The translations under genes and the position numbers were made by a program. A stretch of DNA of 64,000 nucleotides from PALSA-350 sp963794165 (GTDB lineage Bacteria > Acidobacteriota > Terriglobia > Terriglobales > Acidobacteriaceae): NCBI GenBank assembly GCA_963794165.1, contig CAWCCT010000011.1:744001-808000 (forward strand), in the 5' to 3' direction. This document shows positions 39,866 to 47,750 of this stretch, piece by piece. Every line of letters starts with the position of its first letter. Position 1 is the stretch's first letter. The notes beneath the pieces are model-generated. The model was not told the DNA's origin. It did no database searches and saw only the letters and a list, made by a program, of their open reading frames with translations.

Positions 39866-41932
39866 TTGCGCGTATTTGAAGCGCCAATAATTGCAGTTTG
39901 GATCCTTCTCGTTGCGTCGCCTGTTCTTGCCCAAGCGCGGCCAAATATCATTCTTATCTCAGTTGACACGCTGCGCGCCGATCGATTGCGTTTGAATTCG
40001 CCCGATGCGGAAGCTACTCCCAACATCGATAAAATCGCGCACGGAGGCACATCGTTTTCGCAGGAAACTTCGATGGTCCCGCTGACATTGCCGTCGCATG
40101 TCGCCATGCTGACTTCAACCTACCCGTTTGTGAGTGGCGTCGAAGACAATGGGGATCGTCTGGCGCCGGGCGCGGTTACCCTGGCAAGCGCGCTTCGCGC
40201 CCATGGCTATCAGACAGCCGCATTTCTTGGCAGTTTTGTGTTGGATCAGCGCTTTGGATTGGACCAGGGATTTCAGACTTATGACAGTCCCTCCGCATCG
40301 TTGAACAGCGACAGCACGGATCCAGGAGACATCAAACGAAAAGGTGAAGCAGTCGCCGATGCCGGCGAAGCGTGGCTTAACACTCATTCAAATCGACCTT
40401 TTTTCCTCTTCCTTCACATCTACGACTTGCACACGCCGTATAACCTGTCCGCAGCAGAGGAGGCGAAATACGGCAAGGGCTATAACGGTGAGTTGAGTTA
40501 CATCGACCACGTGATTGGAAATCTCTGGGAATATCTCACTGCTCATGATCTGGTGAATAAGTCGCTCATCATATTCACCTCCGATCACGGCGAGGGACTG
40601 GGGGACCACGGTGAGACGACGCATGGTTTTTTCATCTATCAAAGCACGTTGCGGGTGCCGTTGATCATTCACTGGCCTGCGGGCGGGACTCGGTTGCCAG
40701 AGCGAGTGGACACGCCGGCCAGCTTGTTGGATCTCTCTCCGACAATTCTCGACGCGGTACGGCTTCCGGTGCCGCAGGCTATGGAAGGCAAGACCATGCT
40801 TGCTGCGAACGAGATTCCCAGGGACATATTCAGCGAGAGTGTTTATCCGCAGAGGCATTTTGGGGCAAGCGCTCTTACCGCCTTAAGGCGCGGGCACTAC
40901 AAGTACATTGAGGCGCCGAGGCCGGAGTTTTACGATTTGGCCCAGGACCCCGGGGAATCAAAGAATCTTTATGCCGACAGAGGTTCCCTCGCATCGGCCT
41001 ATCGCGAACGGCTAAATCAACTACGGCAGCTTTATAAGCCGCGTCCAGGGGGCACGGCCAACGCGCTCAGTCCCGAAGTGATCGAGCGTCTGCATGCGCT
41101 CGGGTACCTTACCGGAAATAGCTCGACGCCGAATTCCGCGCCGAGCGGGGTCGATCCCAAAGACAGAATCGCCGATTACGAAGAATATGGGCGGGCCATT
41201 TACCTGGCTTCCGCGGGGCACATGGAGGAAGCCAACACGGTGCTGGAAGCGATTCTGGGCCGAGACCATGACCTATCCGATGTTCGACTGGCCCTGGGTC
41301 TAAACGAGCAGCGCATGGGCAGAGACGCAGAGGCAGTTGATCAGTTTCGCATAGTCCTCGCAGCGGAGCCGGCCAGCGCCATCGCCCACCTTGACGCCGG
41401 CGCGAGCTATTACAACCTGCGCCAATACGACAAAGCCGACAAAGAGTTGAATGCTGCCCTGGCCATTTCCCCCAGGTACGCCAAGGCGGAGCTATTGCTG
41501 GCGAGGACCATGGCGCAGCAGGGCCAGTATGATCAGGCCGCCGCAGAGTTCAACCATGTATTGCAAGAAACCCCTGACAGCTATGACGCCCACTACGGCC
41601 TCGGCACGCTGGCGGCTGTGCGGGGAGACTGGAACGACAGCGAAAAGCAGCTCAAGGCTGCCCTGGCCATCGAACCGGCGGCGGCGGAGACTCACAATAC
41701 GCTGGGGAATGTCTATTTGCATCAGGGTGAGTTGGCCAAGGCCCGCAGCGAGTTTGAAGAGGCAGTCCGTCTCAAGCCGAATTATGCCTCGGCGCACTAC
41801 AATCTAGGTGTGGTGCTGGTAGCGCTCAAGGATCTGGATGGTGCGAGAAGCGAGTTTGAAAAGGCCTTGAGCGCCGATCCGAACTATCTTCCTGCCCGGA
41901 ACGCATTAGCTCGGATCACCAAGTCACCATAG
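39866..41932 (+). CDS. Sulfatase-like protein fused to TPR repeats
   Basis: A 688-residue exported protein. A signal peptide ends near VLAQ. The alkaline-phosphatase-fold sulfatase domain (about 24-390) has NIILISVDTLRADRL metal ligands and FTSDHGEGLGDHGETTHG. At the catalytic position it has TLPSHVAMLTS, so there is no Cys/Ser-x-Pro-x-Arg formylglycine motif. From about 430 to the end come about seven TPR units, for example AIEPAAAETHNTLGNVYLHQGE. TTG 39866 is used as start without a strong Shine-Dalgarno. The TPR-rich protein encoded next probably acts with it. Confidence 0.85.
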   Translation: MRVFEAPIIAVWILLVASPVLAQARPNIILISVDTLRADRLRLNSPDAEATPNIDKIAHGGTSFSQETSMVPLTLPSHVAMLTSTYPFVSGVEDNGDRLAPGAVTLASALRAHGYQTAAFLGSFVLDQRFGLDQGFQTYDSPSASLNSDSTDPGDIKRKGEAVADAGEAWLNTHSNRPFFLFLHIYDLHTPYNLSAAEEAKYGKGYNGELSYIDHVIGNLWEYLTAHDLVNKSLIIFTSDHGEGLGDHGETTHGFFIYQSTLRVPLIIHWPAGGTRLPERVDTPASLLDLSPTILDAVRLPVPQAMEGKTMLAANEIPRDIFSESVYPQRHFGASALTALRRGHYKYIEAPRPEFYDLAQDPGESKNLYADRGSLASAYRERLNQLRQLYKPRPGGTANALSPEVIERLHALGYLTGNSSTPNSAPSGVDPKDRIADYEEYGRAIYLASAGHMEEANTVLEAILGRDHDLSDVRLALGLNEQRMGRDAEAVDQFRIVLAAEPASAIAHLDAGASYYNLRQYDKADKELNAALAISPRYAKAELLLARTMAQQGQYDQAAAEFNHVLQETPDSYDAHYGLGTLAAVRGDWNDSEKQLKAALAIEPAAAETHNTLGNVYLHQGELAKARSEFEEAVRLKPNYASAHYNLGVVLVALKDLDGARSEFEKALSADPNYLPARNALARITKSP

Positions 41933-41963
41933 TCACGCCCAGTGAAGGTCTTTTCGAAGAGTG

Positions 41964-43175
41964 ATGCCACGAAATAAATGCCCTGCGAAACTGCTAGCGC
42001 TGATTTTCCTGATGCTGTCGTGCGCTCACCCAGTGCACGCCCAGCAATCGATTCAGGCGATTGGCGCGCAGGCCGAGGAGATGGAGCGTGAGGGACGTTG
42101 GAACGAGGCTGCCGAAGGCTACCGGCAGATCCTGGCGCTTGATCCGAACTCAATAGCAGCGCTGAATCGTCTCGGCGCACTCTATGTGAGACAGGGCCAA
42201 TTCGCCGAAGGCACAAAATATTATCGGGAAGCGCTCAAAGTAGATCCGCATAACTTCGGTACCAACCTCAACCTCGGCATCGCCTTTCTCAAGAATCAGG
42301 ATTACCCCAGCGCGGTCGCACCGCTGCGGCAGGCCGTGATGACGCAACCTGAAAACCTGCAAGCGCGCCAATTGCTGGCGCTTTCCTTCGTCGGTCAAGG
42401 AGACTATGAGCGGGCCATTCCGGAATTGGAGCAGGTCGCCACGCTCAGTCCTCGAGATGTGGGGAACCTCTACCTGCTGAGCCGCGCCTATCTGCAAACC
42501 AAGCGTTTCGACAAGGCCCTTCGGGCGTTCGACGCCCTGGAGCAGGCCGACCCGAATTCACCCTGGGTCCACCTTCTCAGAGGCCAGGCATACGATGGTT
42601 TAGGCGAGTATGACAAGTCGATCGAGGAGTTCAAAGCCGCGCGGCAACAGCAGCCAAACGACGCGACCGTCCGATTTTCGCTAGGTTTCGAGTATTGGAA
42701 AACTCGCCGCCTAGCCGAAGCGGAGGTGGAACTCGCGAAAGCCCTTGAGCTGGATCCTGGTTTTAGCGATGCCAAGTTTTATCTGGCCGACGCCTATCTA
42801 ACGGATCTGAAGCCGAACCAATCCGTACCCCTGCTGCAGTCGATCGTTGTTCGGGACCCGGGCTATGTTCGCGCCAGGCTCGATTTAGGGAAAGCGTACT
42901 TCCAAATGGAGCGTTATCCAGCAGCAGCAACCGAACTAGAGGAGGCGATACGCCTGGACCCAGACCGTCCTGATGCCCACTACCAACTTGCCCGCGTGTA
43001 CCAAAAGCTCAACCAGCCGGACAAATTTCATGAGCAGCTGGAAGCAGCCAAGAAACTCCAAGCTCGCAAGCTCAGCGACGAAGAAAGCGTGATGGCAGCC
43101 GCAGGAGCGAGGGGCGATGCGACCCAGCAACTGGGTTTGTCGCCAAGCCCAACCCCGCCCGAGGGAAAACATTGA
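41964..43175 (+). CDS. Exported TPR-repeat protein
   Basis: A 403-residue protein with a signal peptide ending at VHAQ and roughly ten TPR motifs (such as LDPNSIAALNRLGALYVRQG and LDPGFSDAKFYLADAYL) over its whole length, so it is a scaffold with no catalytic motif. The 3' tail is Ala/Pro-rich. ATG 41964 directly follows a GTG at 41961. It lies 31 bp after the sulfatase-TPR gene and is probably co-transcribed. TPR proteins of this kind often hold periplasmic or outer-membrane complexes together; the partners here are only inferred. Confidence 0.85.
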   Translation: MPRNKCPAKLLALIFLMLSCAHPVHAQQSIQAIGAQAEEMEREGRWNEAAEGYRQILALDPNSIAALNRLGALYVRQGQFAEGTKYYREALKVDPHNFGTNLNLGIAFLKNQDYPSAVAPLRQAVMTQPENLQARQLLALSFVGQGDYERAIPELEQVATLSPRDVGNLYLLSRAYLQTKRFDKALRAFDALEQADPNSPWVHLLRGQAYDGLGEYDKSIEEFKAARQQQPNDATVRFSLGFEYWKTRRLAEAEVELAKALELDPGFSDAKFYLADAYLTDLKPNQSVPLLQSIVVRDPGYVRARLDLGKAYFQMERYPAAATELEEAIRLDPDRPDAHYQLARVYQKLNQPDKFHEQLEAAKKLQARKLSDEESVMAAAGARGDATQQLGLSPSPTPPEGKH

Positions 43176-43192
43176 CCTTTCCTCATGCCTCT

Positions 43193-43373
43193 GGCTCCCC
43201 GACGAAGGCCGGGTGCCCCACATCTCGCTCGTTTTTCGCGAGATGTGGGATACCACCAATGTTGACCGCTCAATGCATCGGATGAATCGAGAGTCAAAGG
43301 GAAGTAGCATTGGAATCCCACATCTCGCGAAAAACGAGCGAGATGTGGGGCACCCGGCCTTCGTCAGGGAACC
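43193..43373. repeat. Double-hairpin dispersed element, copy 2
   Basis: It has the same architecture as the elements at 20316 and 63219: arms with CATCTCGC/GCGAGATG hairpins and an outer GACGAAGGCCGGG end. The spacer is diverged (AATGTTGACCGCTC at its start). Its right end continues into CGGCAGTTCTCAC, which also occurs, inverted, beside the copy at 20316. It lies in the 275-bp gap before a cytochrome gene. Confidence 0.85.
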
Positions 43374-43450
43374 GGCAGTTCTCACCCAGCATTTTGCCGT
43401 TCAACCCGGCTTTAACAGTGGCAGCATCTGAAAGTGAACAAGGGAGAGAG

Positions 43451-44305
43451 ATGCGCGTGATATATCGTTGGTTCGCGGCGATTTTTTTGACGGCTATGCT
43501 CTGCTCTTGGAGCCCGGCGCAAACGCCCACTCCGGAAGAAACCCCGCAAGAGCCTGTCGGGGGGTTCGTTCCTGGCCAGAAGCGGCCACCCATCGATCCT
43601 GCGGTCATAGCCCGCGGAAAGACACTTTACGGCATCAACTGCCAGGGCTGTCATGGACCGGATCTGCGCGGCGGCGACATGGGCGGTCCGAATCTATTGC
43701 GCTCCCAGGTTGCATTGACCGACCAAGATGGCGAACTGATTGTTCCGATTATTCAAGGTTCGCGCCGATCCATGGGCATGCCGGCGATTCCACTGAGTCT
43801 CGACGATTCGAAGATCGTGGCAGCATATATTCGCAGTGTAGTGGTCACGATAGGGAGAGCAGGAGTTCCTCCTACTGAGCAACAACCTGTCAACATCGTG
43901 GTCGGTAATGCGAGCGACGGTGCCGCATACTTTGCCAAAACATGTGCAGGGTGCCACTCTCCGGAAGGTGACCTGCGCGGGATCGCGACCCGGGTCACTA
44001 GCCCGAAGCAGCTGCAAAATGAGTGGGTGACTGGCGGAGCGTACCGCAAGAAGGATGCAGGGCCATTTGCCACGGTCACTGTCACTCCGCCTTCCGGTGA
44101 AACCGTGCAAGGTCAACTGCTTCGCATCGACGACTTCCTGGTCACTTTAAAATCAAGCGATGGCGCCGTGCACACGTTCATGCGAAAAGGTGATTCGCCC
44201 AAGATCGTGATCGTCGACCCGCTGAAGGCGCATAAAGACCTGCTTCCGACCTATACGGATAAAGAAATCCACGATGTGACTGCCTACCTGGTGACGTTGA
44301 AATGA
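43451..44305 (+). CDS. Dihaem cytochrome c with inserted beta module
   Basis: A 284-residue exported protein. The signal ends near SPAQ. Haem motifs are CQGCH (64-68) and CAGCH (about 164-168). Between the second haem site and the closing helix (YTDKEIHDVTAYLVTL) lies a beta-rich insertion: TVTVTPPSGETVQGQLLRIDDFLVTLKS and HTFMRKG. A paralogue at 55528-56628 has the same module. ATG 43451 has GGGAG 5 nt upstream; the frame opens inside the repeat, at 43310. The next gene, a PQQ propeller, overlaps by 4 bp, so this is the dehydrogenase's electron acceptor. Confidence 0.9.
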   Translation: MRVIYRWFAAIFLTAMLCSWSPAQTPTPEETPQEPVGGFVPGQKRPPIDPAVIARGKTLYGINCQGCHGPDLRGGDMGGPNLLRSQVALTDQDGELIVPIIQGSRRSMGMPAIPLSLDDSKIVAAYIRSVVVTIGRAGVPPTEQQPVNIVVGNASDGAAYFAKTCAGCHSPEGDLRGIATRVTSPKQLQNEWVTGGAYRKKDAGPFATVTVTPPSGETVQGQLLRIDDFLVTLKSSDGAVHTFMRKGDSPKIVIVDPLKAHKDLLPTYTDKEIHDVTAYLVTLK

Positions 44306-45990
44306 CCTTTGCAAAACTTATCCTTCCAGCCTCCCTGCTGCTTCCTGCAATGCTTTCGATCGGACAGGTGAGCGGGGTCACGCCAACAGACCTTCTGAAA
44401 CCCCTTAAGGAATCCTGGCCGACCTACAACGGCGACTACACTGGCAGGCGTTACAGCGCGCTGACGCAGGTGAATCGTTCCACCGTCAAGCAACTAACGC
44501 TCGCGTGGTCTTCGCAAGTGAGTGAGGGCGATAACCCACCCCCAGCTAGCGAAGACCGAAGAGGCGCCGGCCCTGAAACACCAGCCTTGATCGTCGGCGG
44601 CGAAGGTCCGGGAAATATTTCGATCGAGAATGGGTCTATCAAGTGCTCGGTCCTCGAAGTGAACGGCATTCTCTATCTCACCATGCCGGACAATGCCTGG
44701 GCGGTAGACGCCCGCGATGGCCACGAACTCTGGCATTACTTCTGGAAGACCAAAGGCGGAACTCACATCGGGAATCGTGGTGTGGGAATGTGGAAGAACT
44801 ATTTGTACATGGAGACCCCGGACGATTACCTGGTTTCGCTGGATGCAACGACCGGCCAGGAGCGCTGGCATAAGCAGATCGCTGTCCTGGATGAGGGCTA
44901 TTTCGCTACCCCGGCTCCCATCGTGATTGAAAATCATGTCCTGGTGGGCGTGGGCAACGACATCGATTCACCGGGTTTTCTGCAATCGTTCGACCCTGAA
45001 ACAGGCGAACTACAGTGGAAACACTATACTGTCCCGATGGAAAAAGGCGATCCCGGCCTGGACACCTGGGCGAGTCTGGATGCAGCGCGGCATGGGGGTG
45101 CGCAGCCCTGGATCACGGGAGCTTACGATCCAGAGACCAGGCTCTATATTTTCGGTACGGGCAATCCGACGCCTGCTTTCACCACCGGCACCCGGGGCGA
45201 CAAAGACAATCTCTTCACCTGCTCGCTGATCGCTGTGAACGTCGACACCGGCAAGATGGCGTGGTACTACCAGACCTCGCCGCACGACATGCACGATTAC
45301 GATTCGGCGCAAACCCCAGTCCTGGTAGATGGCGAGTTTAACGGCAAGAAGCGCAAGCTGGTCGTGACCGCGGCACGCAACGGCTACTTCTTCGTACTAG
45401 ATCGAGTTACCGGAGAGCATCTACTCACCAGCAAATACGGTCTGACCACGAATTGGGCTAACAGCTTGAACCCTGCCGGCGGTCCGCGGCGCGACCCGTC
45501 GAAAGATGCTTCCATCGCCGGTTCTCTTGTATCGCCAAATTCATCTGGAACTGTGAACTGGGAACCCCCGGCCTTCTCACCGGAGACTGGCCTTTTATAT
45601 GTACCCGAGAATGATACGTATGCGATCTACTATTTGACCGAAACAGACCCCCGGGGCTCCATGGGCTTGGGCGGGAGGGAAGAAGCACAAGTTGGCTCGG
45701 CGGGGAGCTACCTGACGGCCATTAGTTATAAGACCGGCAAGGCCGTCTGGAGGCACCGCTACTATAACCGCGGTGGTGGTGGTGGAGGCGTGCTTGCGAC
45801 CGCAGGCGGCTTAATCTTTGCGGGTGACGGTGCCGAGAGCCTGGTGGCGCATGACGCAGCCACCGGAGCGATCCTTTGGAACACGCGCATCGGACAGGTT
45901 ACGAATGCGCCGCAGACCTACATGCTGGACGAACATCAGTATGTTCTATGCGCCACTGGCAACAGGCTCTGGTCCTTCATGCTCTACTAA
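44302..45990 (+). CDS. PQQ-dependent dehydrogenase (beta-propeller)
   Basis: A 562-residue exported quinoprotein with a signal near residues 1-25 and propeller blades carrying W-motifs such as LAWSSQVSEG, GHELWHYFW, GQERWHKQI and GKAVWRHRYYNRG. VTAARNGYFFVLDRVTGE is a characteristic PQQ-dehydrogenase segment. The sequence lacks its own haem domain, so electrons leave through the cytochrome whose gene overlaps its start. The protein ends with a short blade and no membrane anchor. The substrate, an alcohol or sugar, is not identifiable. Confidence 0.9.
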   Translation: MTFAKLILPASLLLPAMLSIGQVSGVTPTDLLKPLKESWPTYNGDYTGRRYSALTQVNRSTVKQLTLAWSSQVSEGDNPPPASEDRRGAGPETPALIVGGEGPGNISIENGSIKCSVLEVNGILYLTMPDNAWAVDARDGHELWHYFWKTKGGTHIGNRGVGMWKNYLYMETPDDYLVSLDATTGQERWHKQIAVLDEGYFATPAPIVIENHVLVGVGNDIDSPGFLQSFDPETGELQWKHYTVPMEKGDPGLDTWASLDAARHGGAQPWITGAYDPETRLYIFGTGNPTPAFTTGTRGDKDNLFTCSLIAVNVDTGKMAWYYQTSPHDMHDYDSAQTPVLVDGEFNGKKRKLVVTAARNGYFFVLDRVTGEHLLTSKYGLTTNWANSLNPAGGPRRDPSKDASIAGSLVSPNSSGTVNWEPPAFSPETGLLYVPENDTYAIYYLTETDPRGSMGLGGREEAQVGSAGSYLTAISYKTGKAVWRHRYYNRGGGGGGVLATAGGLIFAGDGAESLVAHDAATGAILWNTRIGQVTNAPQTYMLDEHQYVLCATGNRLWSFMLY

Positions 45991-46003
45991 CCCGAGGATT
46001 GAA

Positions 46004-47707
46004 ATGTTGCGCAGACGGGAATTTCTGGCCGGAGCCGGCGTCGTTGTAGCGGAAGTGGCAACGACATCACTCGCATTGGCGAACAAGTTCAAAATCGATC
46101 CGAGCGTGCATTTGGCAGCAGCCGCGGAATCAAGCTCGCGAAAAATTCCAATGCGCGGCGTTATGGTGGACGCCGGCCGAGTGCCGGAAACCATGGCCTA
46201 CTATAAGCGGGTCATCGAGTTCTGCTCGGACTGGGGGCTGAACACACTCCATTTCCGATTGACGGATGACCAGGGGAGCGCGATGCGATTCACTTCCGTC
46301 CCCGATCTTGTGAACCACGCCAATGCATTTACTGCCGAAGAATTGAAGAGCTTGGTGGACTATGGCCGAAGCCACGGTGTCGAGCTTATTCCTGAGGTGG
46401 AGTCATTCGGGCACACGGGATACATCACGCGCTCCCCTGCATACGCACATCTGTTGGACCGCGATGCGACAGGTGGCGACGCCGAATTCACCGGGATCAT
46501 TCCCGTGAACCCAGAAACGTTAACTTTATTCGGGAAGTTATATGGCGAAGTTGCCGCCATCTTTCCTTCGACCTATCTTCACGGTGGCTGCGATGAAGTG
46601 AATTGGGGAGGCTCATTGCTCTCCCGCAAAGCTCTTCAGGCGAAAGGCCGAGCCCGTGTATGGGCAGAGTACCTTAATTCACTGAACGAAATCTCTACAG
46701 GGCTGGGTAAAGAGCTGATCGTTTGGGGCGACTTTGTTCTGCACAAGGAACCGGCAATTCTCGGCCAGTTGAACAAAAAGATCATCATCATGGACTGGAA
46801 CTACTCAGACAACAGCTCAGCCAAGTTTCTTGAGGCCTTCCAGAAAGTGAGCGCCAACGGTTCGCGCGGAATCGGAGCGCCCGCATTGACCTGCTACAAG
46901 TGGGGCGCGCGGGTTGGCACCGAACAGTTGCGGAACATCGACGCCTGCGCCGATGCCTATTTCGCCGCCAACGACCCCAACTCGCTAGGCGTCATCCTGA
47001 CAAATTGGATACCGAGCCGATACATTCAGAGTTCCATCTGGGATGGATTCGCTTACGCAGCCGTCGCCTTCAATGAAGGGACGGCGACAGCCCAAACCTC
47101 GGGCTTCCGCCGATTCGTCCAAAAGCACTATCGAGCGGATTGGAACGTGAGGTGGGACGAAGTATTCCAAATGATCTATGATCAGGCACCCTACGTGAAA
47201 GATCGAGAATCATCGTCCTGGATGGGTCTCCTGTTGCCGGTTCCCTGGAGTAATGATGAACAGTTGGCTGCTTTACTAAAGGACTTGTCGCCTCGCCCAA
47301 ATCCCTTTACGCGCATTCGTAGCCTGCTCGTCCAGCTCGAACCACTGGTAATCAGTAATTTTTCCGATTTTCAAGCTTTTGAGCTCTGCGTGGAGTATCT
47401 GGAGAAGATGTTCTGGCGTGAGGCGGTGGTCATCGAGCAAGCTCAGAAAGGACCGTTGCAACGAGAAGCCACAGACCTGCTGATTCAGAGCATTGCTGAG
47501 CGGGATCGGGAGATTGCAGATTCCTTGACCAGGGATTGGGACAGAGGCCGTTTCCCGGATGCAGCCGCCAAGCGGGAACCGGTTGTAGACCTGGAGCCGA
47601 AAGATCAATTGCTCTATCAATGGGGGCAAGCGACGGCTTACTCCGCGTCTCTAGCCAGTCGTCCGAACAGGTTCTACGAGCTTATCCAGGCCGCAAAAAC
47701 CGTATAA
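46004..47707 (+). CDS. Glycoside hydrolase family 20-type beta-hexosaminidase
   Basis: A 567-residue protein. The RRREFL leader and following hydrophobic stretch suggest Tat export. The TIM barrel of GH20 is recognised by VESFGHTGYITRSPAYAHL and by the catalytic pair in HGGCDEVNWGG, where the second residue of the usual HGG(D/A)DE-type motif is Cys. GH20 enzymes release N-acetylglucosamine or -galactosamine using a substrate-assisted mechanism with Asp-Glu. ATG 46004 has GAGG 6 nt upstream; the open frame extends to 45818 but overlaps the previous gene. It follows that gene by 13 bp. Chitin or peptidoglycan amino sugar is a reasonable target. Confidence 0.78.
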   Translation: MLRRREFLAGAGVVVAEVATTSLALANKFKIDPSVHLAAAAESSSRKIPMRGVMVDAGRVPETMAYYKRVIEFCSDWGLNTLHFRLTDDQGSAMRFTSVPDLVNHANAFTAEELKSLVDYGRSHGVELIPEVESFGHTGYITRSPAYAHLLDRDATGGDAEFTGIIPVNPETLTLFGKLYGEVAAIFPSTYLHGGCDEVNWGGSLLSRKALQAKGRARVWAEYLNSLNEISTGLGKELIVWGDFVLHKEPAILGQLNKKIIIMDWNYSDNSSAKFLEAFQKVSANGSRGIGAPALTCYKWGARVGTEQLRNIDACADAYFAANDPNSLGVILTNWIPSRYIQSSIWDGFAYAAVAFNEGTATAQTSGFRRFVQKHYRADWNVRWDEVFQMIYDQAPYVKDRESSSWMGLLLPVPWSNDEQLAALLKDLSPRPNPFTRIRSLLVQLEPLVISNFSDFQAFELCVEYLEKMFWREAVVIEQAQKGPLQREATDLLIQSIAERDREIADSLTRDWDRGRFPDAAAKREPVVDLEPKDQLLYQWGQATAYSASLASRPNRFYELIQAAKTV

Positions 47708-47750
47708 AATAGCTGATAGTCGATCCCCCCTTTATACTGGTTAGATCGCT

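Noticed and set aside
43310..43450. N-terminal extension of the dihaem cytochrome gene into the repeat
   Set aside because: The extension translates the hairpin element. The ATG at 43451 has a good ribosome site and a proper signal peptide.
45818..46003. N-terminal extension of the GH20-like gene
   Set aside because: It overlaps the PQQ dehydrogenase gene's 3' end in another frame. ATG 46004 has GAGG at good spacing and begins an export leader.
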